A DNA stretch of 53,490 nucleotides from Spiroplasma phoeniceum P40 (GCF_003339775.1 NZ_CP031089.1:1-53490); one strand, 5' to 3'. Positions 37,944 to 50,605 are shown, numbered from the stretch's first letter. The notes: generated by a model from the sequence alone, not told the origin. Numbers and translations: made by a program.

Positions 37944-38204
37944 ATGCCAATTGAAAGTAAAAATAGTATAAAAAAGAAAATATTAGATCGGGTGGAAAAT
38001 ACTGCTGCTTATTCAAAAGAAAATTTAAAAAGAAGCGGAAAAAGGAAAACAACAGATATGATACCCAATATGTATTGTGATAAAAAACTTGTGGAAGCAT
38101 TTAGAAAAGAAGCACAAAACAAAAAATGATTATATACAACTTTAATGAATGAAATTCTTAAAGAACGCTATGGAAAGGAAAACAACAACAATGAAGATGA
38201 TTAG
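37944..38204 (+). CDS. RHH-like partition partner of ParA, second intact copy
   Basis: 86 residues after AAAGGAG. The basic N terminus is unrelated to that at 20479, while LVEAFRKEAQNKKW, LYTTLMNEILKERYGKE and the NEDD end are conserved; one Trp is TGA. Different N termini with one conserved core suggest that the two par systems recognise different sites and so could coexist. It overlaps parA by 14 bases. Confidence 0.7.
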
Positions 38205-38964
38205 TTTTTGTAATAAAAAAGGTGGGGTCGGAAAAACGACCCTTTGTAAAAATGTCGCTTATAAATTTGCTCTGGAAAATAAAAAAGTTTTAGTAATTGA
38301 TTTAGATAGTCAAGGTACTATAACATTAGAATTACAACAAGATAATACAGACATTAATAAAACAATGGCAAAAATAATTGCCTCGGTTGAAGATATAAGC
38401 ATTGATAAAATAATTCAAAAATCTAAGTATAAAAATATAGATATTATTGCTTCTAGTGAAAATGTCAGAAAATCAATCTTTTTAATAAAAGATTTATATG
38501 AAGAAAAAGAAAGATATTTTATTGGTGATTTAATATATAAAATTAATAAGGATACACTGGATAGTTATGATTATGTGTTGATTGACTATCCACCAACTGT
38601 AGATGAACTAAGTTTAAATTATTTATTAATTAGTGATTTAATAATAATCCCAATAAATAGTGGACTTGGTAGTTATAAGGGTATTGTTGATTTACAAAAT
38701 ACCTTAAATTATATTACTAAAATTGACAAAAGAGAAATGCCAGTAATTAAATTAGTTTTTAATAATATAAAAGATAATGAAAATACATCTAATATATTAG
38801 AATGATTAGCAGAAAAAAAATATACTGATTTTTTAATTTTAAACCATATTAAACATTCAGATACATTTATTAAAACAGAAAATGAATTAAGTAGTATTTG
38901 GGAGAACCCGTATTATTGGCGGCAAAAACAAGCCTATGAAGAACTCATCAAAGAAATCAAATAA
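38191..38964 (+). CDS. parA: ParA/Soj-type partition ATPase, second intact copy
   Basis: 257 residues, same length and motif layout as 20732: Walker A NKKGGVGKTT, Walker A' VLVIDLDSQGT (Ser and Gly where the other has Pro and Ala), Walker B YVLIDYPPT. The middle and C-terminal parts differ widely from the 20.7-kb copy, except for YDYVLIDYPPT, GSYKGI-DL-NTL and the terminal YWRQKQAYEELIKEIK. One Trp (LEWLAEKKY) is TGA. The divergence indicates that the modules came from distinct plasmids and not from a recent duplication. Confidence 0.93.
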
Positions 38965-38966
38965 GT

Positions 38967-39266
38967 ATGGATGATAATAAATTAATTACTTTATATATTA
39001 AAAAAACAAGAAAATTAAAATTTGAAAGAAAAAATGAATATGTTTTCATTATACCTAAATCAATTTATAGACTATGAATAAACAAAAAATATGTTGGAGA
39101 TTTAATTGATAATAAATTTTATGAAATTAAAATTGACCCTAAGGGGAAATATCAAATATATAGATATTATGGTAAATCTAAAACATATAGAAAATTGTGT
39201 ATTTGAGAAGGAGAAGATTTAATTACTCTTATTGAATGAGAATTTAAAGAACTAGTTAAAAAATAA
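38967..39266 (+). CDS. Small protein of the par operon, unknown
   Basis: 99 residues starting two bases after the parA stop, in the position of the Cys/His gene at 21508 but unrelated: MDDNKLITLYIKKTRKLKFE, then FIIPKSIYRLWINKKYVGDL and a beta-rich middle, with three TGA Trp. It may be a beta-barrel DNA-binding protein of the AbrB/Hfq-like size, but no family was recognised. The terminator hairpin ACCACA…TGTGGT follows at about 39288-39312. Confidence 0.55.
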
Positions 39267-39372
39267 AATAACAAAAATATAAAAAAACCACACCTATAAA
39301 TTAGATGTGGTAAAATAATATTAGTAAGTGATTTGGCTTCCTTACTGCTTCTCAAATTTTATTAAACAAAGT

Positions 39373-39534
39373 GATAGTAATTTATCGCCAAATAAATTAC
39401 TATCGTGGAAACACTAGCTTGCAACTAGCGTTTCCACAAACAATTTTAACATATTTCTTGGTGGTATTTTTGTGATACCATTGTGAAATATGTTAGAAAT
39501 TGTGTTGTGGGGATAGTGCGGTTGTACTATTCTC
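39373..39534 (+). promoter_or_regulatory. Adhesin leader with three hairpins (module 5)
   Basis: Same layout as at 12792. The link before the last hairpin is shorter (CAATTTTAACATATTTCTTGG) and the last stem GGGATAGTGC/GTACTATTCT has more wobble pairs. AAAGGAAAT precedes the adhesin start. Confidence 0.55.
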
Positions 39535-39573
39535 TTTTTAACAAAAAAGAGAATTCAGAAAGGAAATAATGCA

Positions 39574-40295
39574 ATGAAAAAAATACTAAGTATCTTAACA
39601 ATCTCAACTTTAACAGCAAGCGTTCCTGTGCCGTTGCTTGCCAACACAACATTAGAAAGAACAAAAAGCGATGTTAGCAATGAAATAAAACATCACAATC
39701 AAGCAATATTGACCCAACAAACAGGATAAAACTTGATGGGTCGCAGTTAGCAACAACAAAGGGTAAAAATTGACAACAACTAGCAAGTGATAGTCAATTT
39801 GCGAGTTCTGTTGCGGACTGATTTAAAACCAATGGTAAACTGTTTTCAAAAGCACCATTGACAAAAGAACAAGTTATAGAACAGTTTAAAACCCAAATCC
39901 CAGGTGATATCAAAATTGATAAGTTAAATACCAGCAATTATGATGTAAACAAAGTTTCGTTTGAGTTAAACCAAAGTGAGTTTAAACCAAATGACAAAGT
40001 AAACATTACTGTTAAATACAATAATGCTTCAGCAGACAGTTTTACTTTGCAAATAAAAGACAGCAAAACACCCGATAACAATAATAAAGGTAAGGATAGT
40101 AAATTCTGAATTATTGTGGTTGTTGGTGTCTTGGTGGTTCTTGGCCTGGCATATTTGTTGTTTAAAAGATTTGTCTTTGATAAATATTTTTTACCAAAAA
40201 TTAACAAACGCCGCCACGATAAATTAGTTGAAAAAGTTATAAAAGAGGAAGCAGAAAAAGAAACACAAAATAATAATAAAGGCGGTGATGAATAA
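39574..40295 (+). pseudogene. Sarpin adhesin collapsed by two deletions
   Basis: The signal peptide and TTLERTKSDVS are kept, then a deletion of about 2 kb (relative to 13005) removes all sarpin repeats and the central domain. The junction at GATGTTAG|CAATG is out of frame, giving EIKHHNQAILTQQTG and a stop. A second deletion near 39760 removes the EYWNTDNG region. The C-terminal anchor (VVVGVLVVLGLAYLLF) and tail remain in another frame to 40295. No surface adhesin can be made from it. Confidence 0.8.
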
Positions 40296-41424
40296 TAAGT
40301 ATGGTATTCCAAAAAATAATTTAACTCAACATACTTTATTGGTTGGAACAACGGGAAGCGGTAAAACAACAACATTAATGTTTTTAGTAAAACAATTAAC
40401 TCAAATATTTAAACAAACTACAATTATTATTGATGGTAAGGGGGATATTGATTTAATTAATAAAGTTAAACAATTAGACCCTAACGCCTTTATTTGAGAA
40501 ATTGGTGGGTCAACGGAATATAAACCCTTTGCGACAAAAGATAGTGCTCTCTTATCAGATAAGATTATGTCGTTGTTTGATTTTTCAGAACAATACTATA
40601 GAGATAAGACAAAACATTATTTATTAATTTTATTAGATGTTATGTTAAAAAATAAAATTGATATTACTTTAAACAATATTATTGAATACTTTAATATTGA
40701 AAAATTATTAAAGTTAGTTAATGTTAAAAGTGCAAATTATTATATGCTTAGCAATAATTTTGCAGAAAAAGAAATATCAGGGATGATTAGTAAACTTGAT
40801 ATTACTAATATGCAATTAAACAATTCGCTTAGCAAAAATAATAGTTTACTTGAATTGATTACTAAACATAAAACGATTTGGTTTAGTATAAATTCCTTGA
40901 AATACCCTGAACTCGCTAGTTCGGCAGGGAAAATCATTATCCAAGTTTTAAAGGAATTAACCACTTTAAAACCAGTTAATCAGAAAATCAATGTTGTTTT
41001 AGATGAGTTTAATGTCTTTGCAAATGAAACTATTGTCAACTTAATAAATAAGTCGCGTAGTTTTAATTATCAATGTTTCTTGTCATTTCAAACAATAAAT
41101 GATTTAAAAACAAACAATATGAATTTAACAGATACTATTTTTGGAAATGTTAGCACTATTGTTTGTCATAACATTAAAGACCCTAACACCGCGGAATATG
41201 TAGCAAGTGTTTTTGGTACCCAAGAAACCGAAAAAATAACGCGCCAACTTGATTTTAAAAACAACACTGCTGATATGGGTTCGGTGCGTGCGGTGGATGA
41301 GTTTATAGTTCATCCGAACGACCTTAAAACCCTTAAAATTGGTGAATGCTATTTAAAAACCACTCTTCCGAGTGGCAAATTATTTATTAAAAAAATAGCG
41401 GTTAACTCTAATTTTATATTATAA
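40288..41424 (+). CDS. TraG/VirD4-like coupling protein (complete view of the gene at window start)
   Basis: 378 residues from MNNKYGIPKNNLTQ; a GTG just before it is the less likely start. Walker A GTTGSGKTT, Walker B VVLDEF. It overlaps the adhesin remnant by eight bases, as at 32822, and likewise lacks the N-terminal membrane helix. The C terminus is replaced (KIAVNSNFIL) by a junction to the secreted-protein upstream region. Several substitutions (LLKLVNVKSANYYM) are shared with no other copy. Confidence 0.85.
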
Positions 41425-41454
41425 TATACAAAGTTAAAACAATTGAAGGAATAA

Positions 41455-43338
41455 ATGAAAATGAAAAAAATACTAAGTTTATTAAGTGTATTAACAATTA
41501 GTGGAACTACAATTCCAAATATTATTGCTATAAGTTCTTATGAACGCCACAAACGACAAACTCCACCAAGTTTACAAAATATTATTACAACTGTTAATAT
41601 TGGTCAAATTGAAATAAATGATCAAGAACATATTATTGCAAGATTGCGTGAAATTAATCACCCAATTTTATCAAGACCAGATTTTTTAGAAAATATGGTT
41701 ATTGAAAATATTACATGAACTAGTGCAATAATACATGCAAGAGAAAATATCCAATCAAATAAATATCCAATCCCAGCTTCAATAAGTTTTATGATTAATT
41801 TTAGTGTTTATAGACCTTTAATTTCATCAATAATAAGAAATACAAATTTAGGTAATAATATTTCAATTATAATACATGGTTTAAATGAATATGATGTTAG
41901 TTTTGGGAATATTATAGATGAATTACGTAGATTAAATCCAAATTTGCCCAATCATTATCAAAATATTTTTAATTTTCTTGCTATTGATTACCAACAAACA
42001 ACTGAACATAATGCACAACTTGGTTTAATAAGAGCAGGTCTAGAATTTTATACAGATGATCGTATTAATGTAACTTTTAATAATTATATTAATTTAAATT
42101 TATTAAATTCAATTTTAATTAATTATACTAATTTAGGTGAATTACCAGATAATAGACCACAAACAATTTTGCAAAGAGTGAAAGAACTAAATCCTAATAT
42201 TAATATTAATTATTTCACAATTATAGAAAATTCTATAACAGAAAATTCAGCACAAATTAGTTTAAATAGAACAAATAGACTTTTTGCTTTTATTAAATAT
42301 CAAAATATTCTTACTTTTAGTATTCAGAATTCAAAAACGTCCGATGAAAATGATAAAGAACTAATTAAAAATAAATTAGAAGATAATAATTGTCAAACTA
42401 ATAATATTGAATCAGTTTTAATAAGAACTGGGAGTGGCACATCATCAAGCTCGATTGGTGGTAGTAGTGATGTTGAAAAAATAAAATCAACACCAATAAT
42501 AAAAGCATTATTAACTAAACAAAAAATTTTTGATAAATTTAATAATTTATCAAAAGAACAAAAACAAATAAAATTAAATGAAATTAATCAACATTATCAA
42601 AATTTATCTAAAACTAATAAAACAATATTTAAAAAGAAATTAGAAGTACTAGGTACATCATTACTTGGTGGGGGAATTAGTGCTATTGGAACAAAAATAA
42701 TTGTTGGTAGTGGTGGTGCCAGCGGTGCTATAAGTGCAGAAGGAACTGAACTCGCCCCGCTTTTATCAGCAAGTACAACAGAAAATTTAGCTGTTGCTGA
42801 AACTGTTACTGCTATTGAAACAGCGGCAGTTGAAGGAACAGTTTTAGGAGCAGAAGCTACCACTAGTTTAGCTTTAGCTCCAGAAACTTTGGGTTTATCA
42901 TTAGTAATTGGTGGTTTAATAACTGCAGGAACTTCTATAATGTGATGAATAAATTCTGATCATAAAAAAATTATTAAACATGAATCACACAATCAATATA
43001 ATGAAATTGAAAAATATTATAAATTTTTAGCACATGATCAATTAAAATTAGGTCTTGATAATAGTAAATGAAATAAAATTAAAGAAATTTATCAAGAAAA
43101 TTCAAATAATTATCAAGAATTTAAAAATAAAGTAAAATCAATAATTACTAATTTTCATAAAGAAAATCATAGTGGCTGGGATGAATCAATTACTAATAAT
43201 GATATTGATATTTTAATTAAAGTTATTTACAATAATTTTCAAGAATTAAATAATCATTTTTCTTCTTATAGTAATAATCAAGGTTGAAAAGTTGTAACTA
43301 ATACAGTTGGAAGTTACTTTAAAATTCAACAAGAATAA
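41455..43338 (+). CDS. Large secreted repeat protein (second view of 1039-2922)
   Basis: Same locus as 1039-2922 in the circular plasmid; sequence identical in the parts compared. It closes module 5, directly downstream of traG. Confidence 0.8.
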
Positions 43339-43426
43339 AAAACAAAAAAAATAATCAAAACAATTAATTATGAAAAATAAAAAAAACACATTATTAAAAT
43401 TGTGTTTTATTATATTTTTTAACAGA

Positions 43427-43882
43427 TTATTTGTATATTTTTATAATTTGCTATATAATGAATTTGTTATCATTTAAAAATGCCAGGACAATTAAAAACG
43501 GAAACACAAAAATTTTGAACTAACTGTGTTTCCATAAACAATTTTAACATATTTTATTTAACTTAGAATGTGTTGTATCAATTATTATAATGTTTGTGGA
43601 AATAGCGGTCTGTTATTTCCCTTTTATTTGTTTACAAAAAAGGAGTTGAAATTAAATTATTTAATCCCCCTTTGTGGTAAATTAAAAACAACTAAATAAA
43701 ATAAAAGAAAAATGACCCAGCAGCCATTCTTCTATACACCTATTAAGCGGTTTGCTAGACCGCTTAACTAGGGCTTATTGATTTAACCCCCACCTTTTTC
43801 TGGCAGGTCAGTTAAATTATAACATTTATTTAATTTTTGTGTATAGGTAGAGTGATAAAAAGTCATTCTACCTATTTTTTTA
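43427..43882 (+). promoter_or_regulatory. Module 1 leader and structured RNA (second view)
   Basis: Repeats 3011-3466: promoter, two hairpins and attenuator-like RNA (43711-43882). Confidence 0.6.
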
Positions 43883-43962
43883 TTTATGGAAAAATATTAC
43901 CAAATTCCACAATAGATATTGTGGTTAGCATGGAAAAAAGGAGCTAGAAACGACATAATGAT

Positions 43963-44394
43963 ATGTGACGAGCAAGTTATATTGATACAAAAATTGATTA
44001 TGATCAAAATGATGTTCAAAAAGATCAACGAAAAGAAAAACAATGAAAAATTGAAAACCACCCTGGTCGATTGGCTTTAAAGCAGTGAGAGAAAAATTGA
44101 AAAAGTGGTTGATTTGAAAACTTAACTAAAGAAAAACAAAAAGAATACAAACTAATTACCAACAAACTAGCTTTAGACAATAAAAAGTTTGAATTGGTAA
44201 GAGTTCGCCAGGAATGAAAACGGAATTGATACAACAATTTAGATAAAGAAAAACAACGCGAATATAAAAAAAGATTTTGGAAAATATCAACGCTGATAGG
44301 GGGTTTAAATTCGCTCAAAACCGCAGAAAGGAGCATGTTATTATGCAAGAAATGCAACAAACAGAACAAGTCAATTATCACTTTGTGGAAATAA
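43963..44394 (+). pseudogene. Trp-rich protein with replaced 3' end (second view of 3547-3978)
   Basis: Same locus and same lesion as at 3547. Confidence 0.7.
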
Positions 44395-44992
44395 ACGGAT
44401 TGGAATACAAAGTCATTAATCAACTTGACGAGAAAAAACATATCTCAAATTTTTACTTACCGAAAAAATGTGTTCGCCAACACCCTACTCGCCAAGACAG
44501 TTATAAAATCAAAATTTATGACAAATTTATTTGTGTTCCTAAAAAATGTGTTTCTTAGATAAAACTGGTAAATACTTTTTGGTTGGGGTTGATATGTATT
44601 TTACCTACTGAATTTATAATACACGAGATAATAACAAATACCGCTTGGCGGGTTATCAAACAATTAAAGACACTGCAATTAAAGAATTGCATTATTTAAC
44701 TGTGGCACAACGCAAATACGAAAAAGAACAAGCAACTAACCCATTTTTAAGTGGGTTAACTTACCAACAAGCCCGCGAACAAATTTGCGCTGAAAGCGAC
44801 AAATTAAAAGCAGAATACCTATCTTTTGTAAAAACTAAGTATTCTGCTACACACGCCAATAATCACAATAGAGAAAATAATTCTCTTGTTGATGATTATA
44901 ACACTGTTTACGAAAAAAACAAGGGTGATCCACCAGAATTATTCAAAGAAGAACTCACCCAGTTATTAGCGGAATTAGACAACTTAGACTAA
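44343..44992 (+). pseudogene. Conserved plasmid protein, frameshifted (second view of 3927-4576)
   Basis: The six-A run is the same in both views, which slightly favours a real deletion over a random error. Confidence 0.7.
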
Positions 44993-45267
44993 CTCCCCTA
45001 CCGGGTTCTTCTCTCCCCTATCAACAAAGCACATAACTTGCATAAAACCACAGCGTAGCAAGACAACGAATATAAAATACTAAGATATGGTCTTTATCAT
45101 ATCGTTTTTGCTGTTTGATAAAACACGATTTTTTTTTTTTTTTATCATAAAAACCCACCTTTGTTCCTTTTTTATTTTAAGGGCTTGGGCAAAAAGAAAA
45201 AAGCGAACGCAAAAAAGAAACCCCCCCCTGTTAGTAAGACAACGGTGGATGATAAGGAGGTGATGTT

Positions 45268-45853
45268 ATGGGGGGACAAGAAAAAATATTGATTATGATA
45301 AATCGTTGGGGGATATTTAAACATAGAACAAGCTGCATTGTTGACACAAAAATCATTTATAAGTGCTAAACGAATTTTAGAACGAAATTTAAAAAAAGGT
45401 TTTTATAAAATCGACCAACATACAAGAAAAAACATTTATTATCTTTCTCATAAAGGTAATACCTTTTTTGGTCGTGAGCATAAAAAAGTAATTAAGATAA
45501 ATTGTTATGAACTCGCCCACCAAGATATGCTGATTAAATGACTTTGTAGTCAAACCGACATTGAACATTATCAAACTGAGCGAGAGTTAAAAATGGAAAA
45601 CGGCAATCTCAACGCTTACCCTAATTTAATTGTTTATAAAACTGATGGAACAATACAATTAGTCGAGTTTGAGCGAACACGAAAAACTCCCGAGCGGTTT
45701 AGAAAAAAACTTGATGGTCTCCGCAAATACTATAAAGACAATTACCAAGTCCACTGAATTACCCCAACGCAAACCCTCGCTAACTGAATTGCAACCCAAA
45801 TTAATAACTATGCGTGACAAGAACTAAACACCTACGAAATATGAAATAAATAA
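45268..45853 (+). pseudogene. Replication-relaxation-like protein (second view of 4851-5436)
   Basis: Same locus and same five-G run as at 4851. The C run upstream is one base longer here. Confidence 0.6.
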
Positions 45854-45879
45854 AATAAAAAGAGCATATGCTCTTTTTA

Positions 45880-46347
45880 TTAATTTTCTTTTTGATTTTT
45901 AATCAAAATTTTTTTAGTTTTTGTTTCTTCTTGTTTTGGAATTTTAATATTTAAAACTCCATTTTCAAACGAAGCAGAAATTTTATTTTCATTAATATTA
46001 TTTGGTAATTCTATTGAACGATAGAATGAACCAAAATATCTTTCTTGGATATGATAATTATTTTTTGTTTCTTCTTTCTTTTCTGCTTTTTTTGTTTGTA
46101 TTGTTAAAATGTTATTATTGATTTTTAAATCAATATTTTCTTGTAATATACCAGGTAATTCTGCATTTAAACAATACTTGGTATCAGTTTCATAAAAATC
46201 TATTTTTGGCGAAACTGATTTATTTTCATAAATTGGATGTGTTAATTTATTAAAATCTTCAAAGAAATTAGAAAATATATCATCAATAGTATTTAATCTA
46301 CGATTAACATTTTTATCATAATTTGTTAAATTATTTTTAATTGTCAT
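45880..46347 (-). CDS. hsp20: Hsp20 small heat-shock protein (second view of 5463-5930)
   Basis: Identical 155-residue protein; see 5463. Confidence 0.95.
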   Translation of the reverse strand: MTIKNNLTNYDKNVNRRLNTIDDIFSNFFEDFNKLTHPIYENKSVSPKIDFYETDTKYCLNAELPGILQENIDLKINNNILTIQTKKAEKKEETKNNYHIQERYFGSFYRSIELPNNINENKISASFENGVLNIKIPKQEETKTKKILIKNQKEN

Positions 46348-46574
46348 ATATAACTACTCCTTTTAAATTTATAAAATTAATCAATCTTTTTAAAAAGTTA
46401 GATTGATATTCAATTTTATTATTTGTAATTATATTTATGTATTCCACCAGTTTTGGTAATAATTATTTCTTTAATTAAGTTTGACATTTTTTTCTATAAC
46501 CCTCCTATCATAAAAAATTTATATAATAAAACTGATTATAGGTTGCTTATATCAACCTATTTAGATTATAAAAC

Positions 46575-46613
46575 TATAATAAAAATTTGTCAATCAACAC
46601 CTTAGAGTGCTAA
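46575..46613 (+). promoter_or_regulatory. CIRCE-like operator (second view of 6158-6196)
   Basis: Same site; CIRCE-like halves at 46587-46595 and 46605-46613. Confidence 0.6.
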
Positions 46614-46657
46614 AATAATTTTAGAATTGTTAAAAATGAATTTATAAGGAGAAAAAT

Positions 46658-46756
46658 ATGGCAAAATTAAATAAATTACTTGAAAAGAATGATGAATATA
46701 CAGAACAAATTTCGTTCGAGATTTTGTCTTTATTTTCCATTGTTGTTTCCTTATAA
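46658..46756 (+). pseudogene. Short ORF behind CIRCE-like site (second view of 6241-6339)
   Basis: Same 32-codon frame; see 6241. Confidence 0.45.
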
Positions 46757-46895
46757 TTTTATTTATTTTCAAATATTATACCATTTTTAAAACCCTTATA
46801 AAATAATGGTTTTTTATTGCTTGTTTTATTTGCGTTGTTTGTGCTGCATCGAACGTTATTTTCGTGGGGTATGCTTGATAATATAATAATAATTG

Positions 46896-47431
46896 TTAAT
46901 ATTCACCCCGAACCTTTACAACGCCATCACTATCAAGAACTAAATCGGGTTCTTTTGTATATAAATTTCAACGATAAACTGCTTTAATATATGTTCTATA
47001 ATAAGCACTATGTAGTGCGATTCAATAAGTATATAATTATCAGTTTTGTTATCTTTAACAACTAAATATGTTTCCTGTTCGCTCGATACTAAAGCAATTG
47101 AATTATTAACAATGTCGGTATCCAAAACTTTTGAATAACTATTATATTTAAACTTAATAATTCTTCAAAGATAATTCTCATCACCACGCCACACAACATA
47201 AAAATAATGGTTATAATTATCAATAATGTTAAATGGTTCTTCTTTTGGTGATATTCATTCTAAGTTTTCTTTAATTTCTTGGTTAGCAGTATCTATTTTA
47301 TTTATTTCTTTAAGTTTTAGTAATTCTTTATCAGTATATTCTTTCTTTTTTTCATATAAACAAGCGACAACACTACTTGCTCCAGCTGCAGTTAAGCTAA
47401 CTGCTCCAATTAAACTTAGTATTTTTTTCAT
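46896..47431 (-). pseudogene. Frameshifted lipoprotein (second view of 6479-7014)
   Basis: Same frameshift in both views; see 6479. Confidence 0.65.
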
Positions 47432-47571
47432 TTTTATTTTATCTTCTTTATTTTTTATTATTTTATTTTCTTCAACATAAAATTATAATTATTTTTAAGT
47501 AAATTTATTAATATTTTTTATAAAATATTTATAGCAATTTAAACCCAATAATTTAGTATATTCCCCTACTT

Positions 47572-47667
47572 AAAACCCTTATAAAATAAGGGTTTTTTAT
47601 TGCTTGTTTTATTTGCGTTGTCTGTGGCGCATTGAACATTATTTTTGCGGGTAAATGGCAATAAAAA
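47572..47667 (+). repeat. par-upstream block (second view of 7155-7250)
   Basis: See 7155. Confidence 0.55.
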
Positions 47668-47719
47668 TAAATTTAATGTTATCATAATTTTTTATACAAA
47701 ATAATTATACCAAATATAG

Positions 47720-47965
47720 ATAAATAAAAAACCAAATATAACTAAAAATTTAATAAATAAAAAATCAAGTTTTAGTGATGTCAGAGAATTTAAAAAATTA
47801 GATAATTCTACTTTTATGTCGCGTATGAAATACAATTTTCAAGTGGTTAAAGAATTTTGAAAAGAAGCAAAAAGCAAGAAATGGTAATTAACAACTTTGA
47901 TGAATAAAATTTTAGCAGAAAGATATAATATAGACTTGAAGGAATTAGAAAATGAAGATGATTAG
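47720..47965 (+). pseudogene. RHH-like remnant (second view of 7303-7548)
   Basis: See 7303. Confidence 0.6.
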
Positions 47966-49388
47966 TTTTTGTAACAAAAAAGGTGGGGTCGGCAAAACAA
48001 CGCTTTGCAAAAATGTTGCTTATAAATTAGCAGATGATAATAAAAGAGTTTTATTGATTAGTATTGCGTTTTTATTTTTCTTGTGATTTTATGTAAGTCA
48101 TAAAATAGATAATATAGATAGTTCTAAAACAAAACAACAAAAATCAAACAAAGCAAGTGATAAAGAATTTAAAACATTACAGTTAAAAATGCTTGCTCTG
48201 AATAATAAGTATGGTATTCCAAAAAATAATTTAACTCAACATACTTTATTGGTTGGAACAACGGGAAGCGGTAAAACAACAACATTAATGTTTTTAGTAA
48301 AACAATTAACTCAAATATTTAAACAAACTACAATTATTATTGATGGTAAGGGGGATATTGATTTAATTAATAAAGTTAAACAATTAGACCCTAACGCCTT
48401 TATTTGAGAAATTGGTGGGTCAACGGAATATAACCCCTTTGCGACAAAAGATAGTGCTGTCTTATCAGATAAGATTATGTCGTTGTTTGATTTTTCAGAA
48501 CAATACTATAGAGATAAGACAAAACATTATTTATTAATTTTATTAGATGTTATGTTAAAAAATAAAATTGATATTACTTTAAACAATATTATTGAATACT
48601 TTAATATTGAAAAATTATTAAATTTAGTTGATGTTAAAAGTACAAATTATGATATGCTTAGCAATAATTTTGCAGAAAAAGAAATATCAGGTATGATTAG
48701 TAAACTTGATATTACTAATATGCAATTAAACAATTCGCTTAGCAAAAATAATAGTTTACTTGAATTGATTACTAAACATAAAACGATTTTGTTTAGTATA
48801 AATTCCTTGAAATACCCTGAACTCGCTAGTTCGGTTGGGAAAATCATTATCCAAGATTTAAAGGAATTAACCACTTTAAGACCAGTTAATCAGAAAATCA
48901 ATGTTGTTTTAGATAAGTTTAATGTCTTTGCAAATGAAACTATTGTCAACTTAATAAATAAGTCGCGTAGTTTTAATTATTAATGTTTTTTGTCATTTCA
49001 AACAATAAATGATTTAAAAACAAACAATATGAATTTAACAGATACTATTTTTGGAAATGTTAGCACTATTGTTTGTCATAACATTAAAGACCCTAACACC
49101 GCGGAATATGTAGCAAGTGTTTTTGGTACCCAAGAAACCGAAAAAATAACGCGCCAACTTGATTTTAAAAACAACACTGCTGATATGGGTTCGGTGCGTG
49201 CGGTGGATGAGTTTATAGTTCATCCGAACGACCTTAAAACCCTTAAAACTGGTGAATGCTATTTAAAAACCACTCTTCCGAGTGGCAAGTTATTTATTAA
49301 AAAAATACAAGTGGAGCCCACTAGTTTAGATGGGCTAATTCAACACTTAAATAAATATTTATTTAATTTACAAGATTGTAACATTTAA
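47952..49388 (+). pseudogene. ParA-TraG fusion with nonsense codon (second view of 7535-8971)
   Basis: The TAA at 48981-48983 and the fusion junction are the same in both views; see 7535. Confidence 0.75.
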
Positions 49389-49401
49389 AAAATAATTTTG
49401 T

Positions 49402-50061
49402 TTAACAAATTGTAAAATTAATTATTTTTAATCCAAATTTTATTATATTTCTGTTATTTTTAAAACCAACTATTGCACTTTTTGTAGTTATATTGGTAAC
49501 TTTAATTTTACTAATATCTACCCTTGGATTTAATTGTTTTATTCTGTCTTTTATTTGTTCTTCTGATGGTATATCAGTTCCATTATTTTTAATTTCACCT
49601 AAATGTTGATTACTAATAAATGGTCTTAATCTAATTACACAATTGTATTTAACTTTTAAATTTCCAGTATAAATATTTATATCATTTGAAGTAACTTTAG
49701 CACTTGTTGGAGTTATATCGGTAACTTTGATTTTACTAATATCTACCCTTGGATTTAATTGTTTTATTCTGTCTTTTATTTGTTCTTCTGATGAAAAGTT
49801 ATCATAAGGATCAATGACAATTGAAATTAAATTAGTAATTTTAATTATTTCTTTTAAATCAAAATATTTATTAAATTTAATTTTATTTTTCCTTTTATCA
49901 ACATTTACTTCTAATTTTTCTTGTTTTATTGGAATTTTATTATAATTAGTTTTTAAATTTTCAGTAATTTTATTTTCATAATTTGATGTCATACCGATTA
50001 AAGGAATAATACCCGAAAATGTTATACTAATTGTTCCCATTAAGTTTAATATTTTTTTCAT
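49402..50061 (-). CDS. Secreted two-repeat protein (second view of 8985-9644)
   Basis: Identical 219-residue protein; see 8985. Confidence 0.8.
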   Translation of the reverse strand: MKKILNLMGTISITFSGIIPLIGMTSNYENKITENLKTNYNKIPIKQEKLEVNVDKRKNKIKFNKYFDLKEIIKITNLISIVIDPYDNFSSEEQIKDRIKQLNPRVDISKIKVTDITPTSAKVTSNDINIYTGNLKVKYNCVIRLRPFISNQHLGEIKNNGTDIPSEEQIKDRIKQLNPRVDISKIKVTNITTKSAIVGFKNNRNIIKFGLKIINFTIC

Positions 50062-50156
50062 TTTTATTTTTCTCCTTTGTTATTTTATAAAATTTATGGT
50101 AAACCAAAGATAAAAATATCTAAAATATTATAATACATTTTTATATTTTTTAACAG

Positions 50157-50605
50157 ATTATTTGTATAATTTTGTAATTTGCTATATAATGAATTTGTTA
50201 GCACTTTAAATGCTATAACAATTAAAAACGGAAACACAACCATTTTGAACTAACTGTGTTTCCATAGACATATTAACATATTTTATTTACATTAGAATAT
50301 TTTTATCAATTATTATAATGTTTGTGGAAATAGCGGTCTGTTATTTCCCTTTTTATTTGTTACAAAAAAGGAGTTGAAATTAAATTATTTACCCCCTTTG
50401 TGGTAAATTAAAAACAACTAAATAAACAAAAAGAAAAATGACCAGCACGTCATTCTTCTATACACCTATTAAGTGGTTCAGCATGCCACTTAATTAGGTT
50501 ATTGATTTTAACCCCCACCTTTTTCTGGTAGGTCAGTTAAATTATAACATTATTCGTTGTCTTGTGTATAGGTAGAATGAAAAAAGTTCATTCTACCTAT
50601 TTTTT
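50157..50605 (+). promoter_or_regulatory. Module 2 leader and structured RNA (second view)
   Basis: Repeats 9741-10189; a C run is one base shorter here (five C in place of six). Confidence 0.6.
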
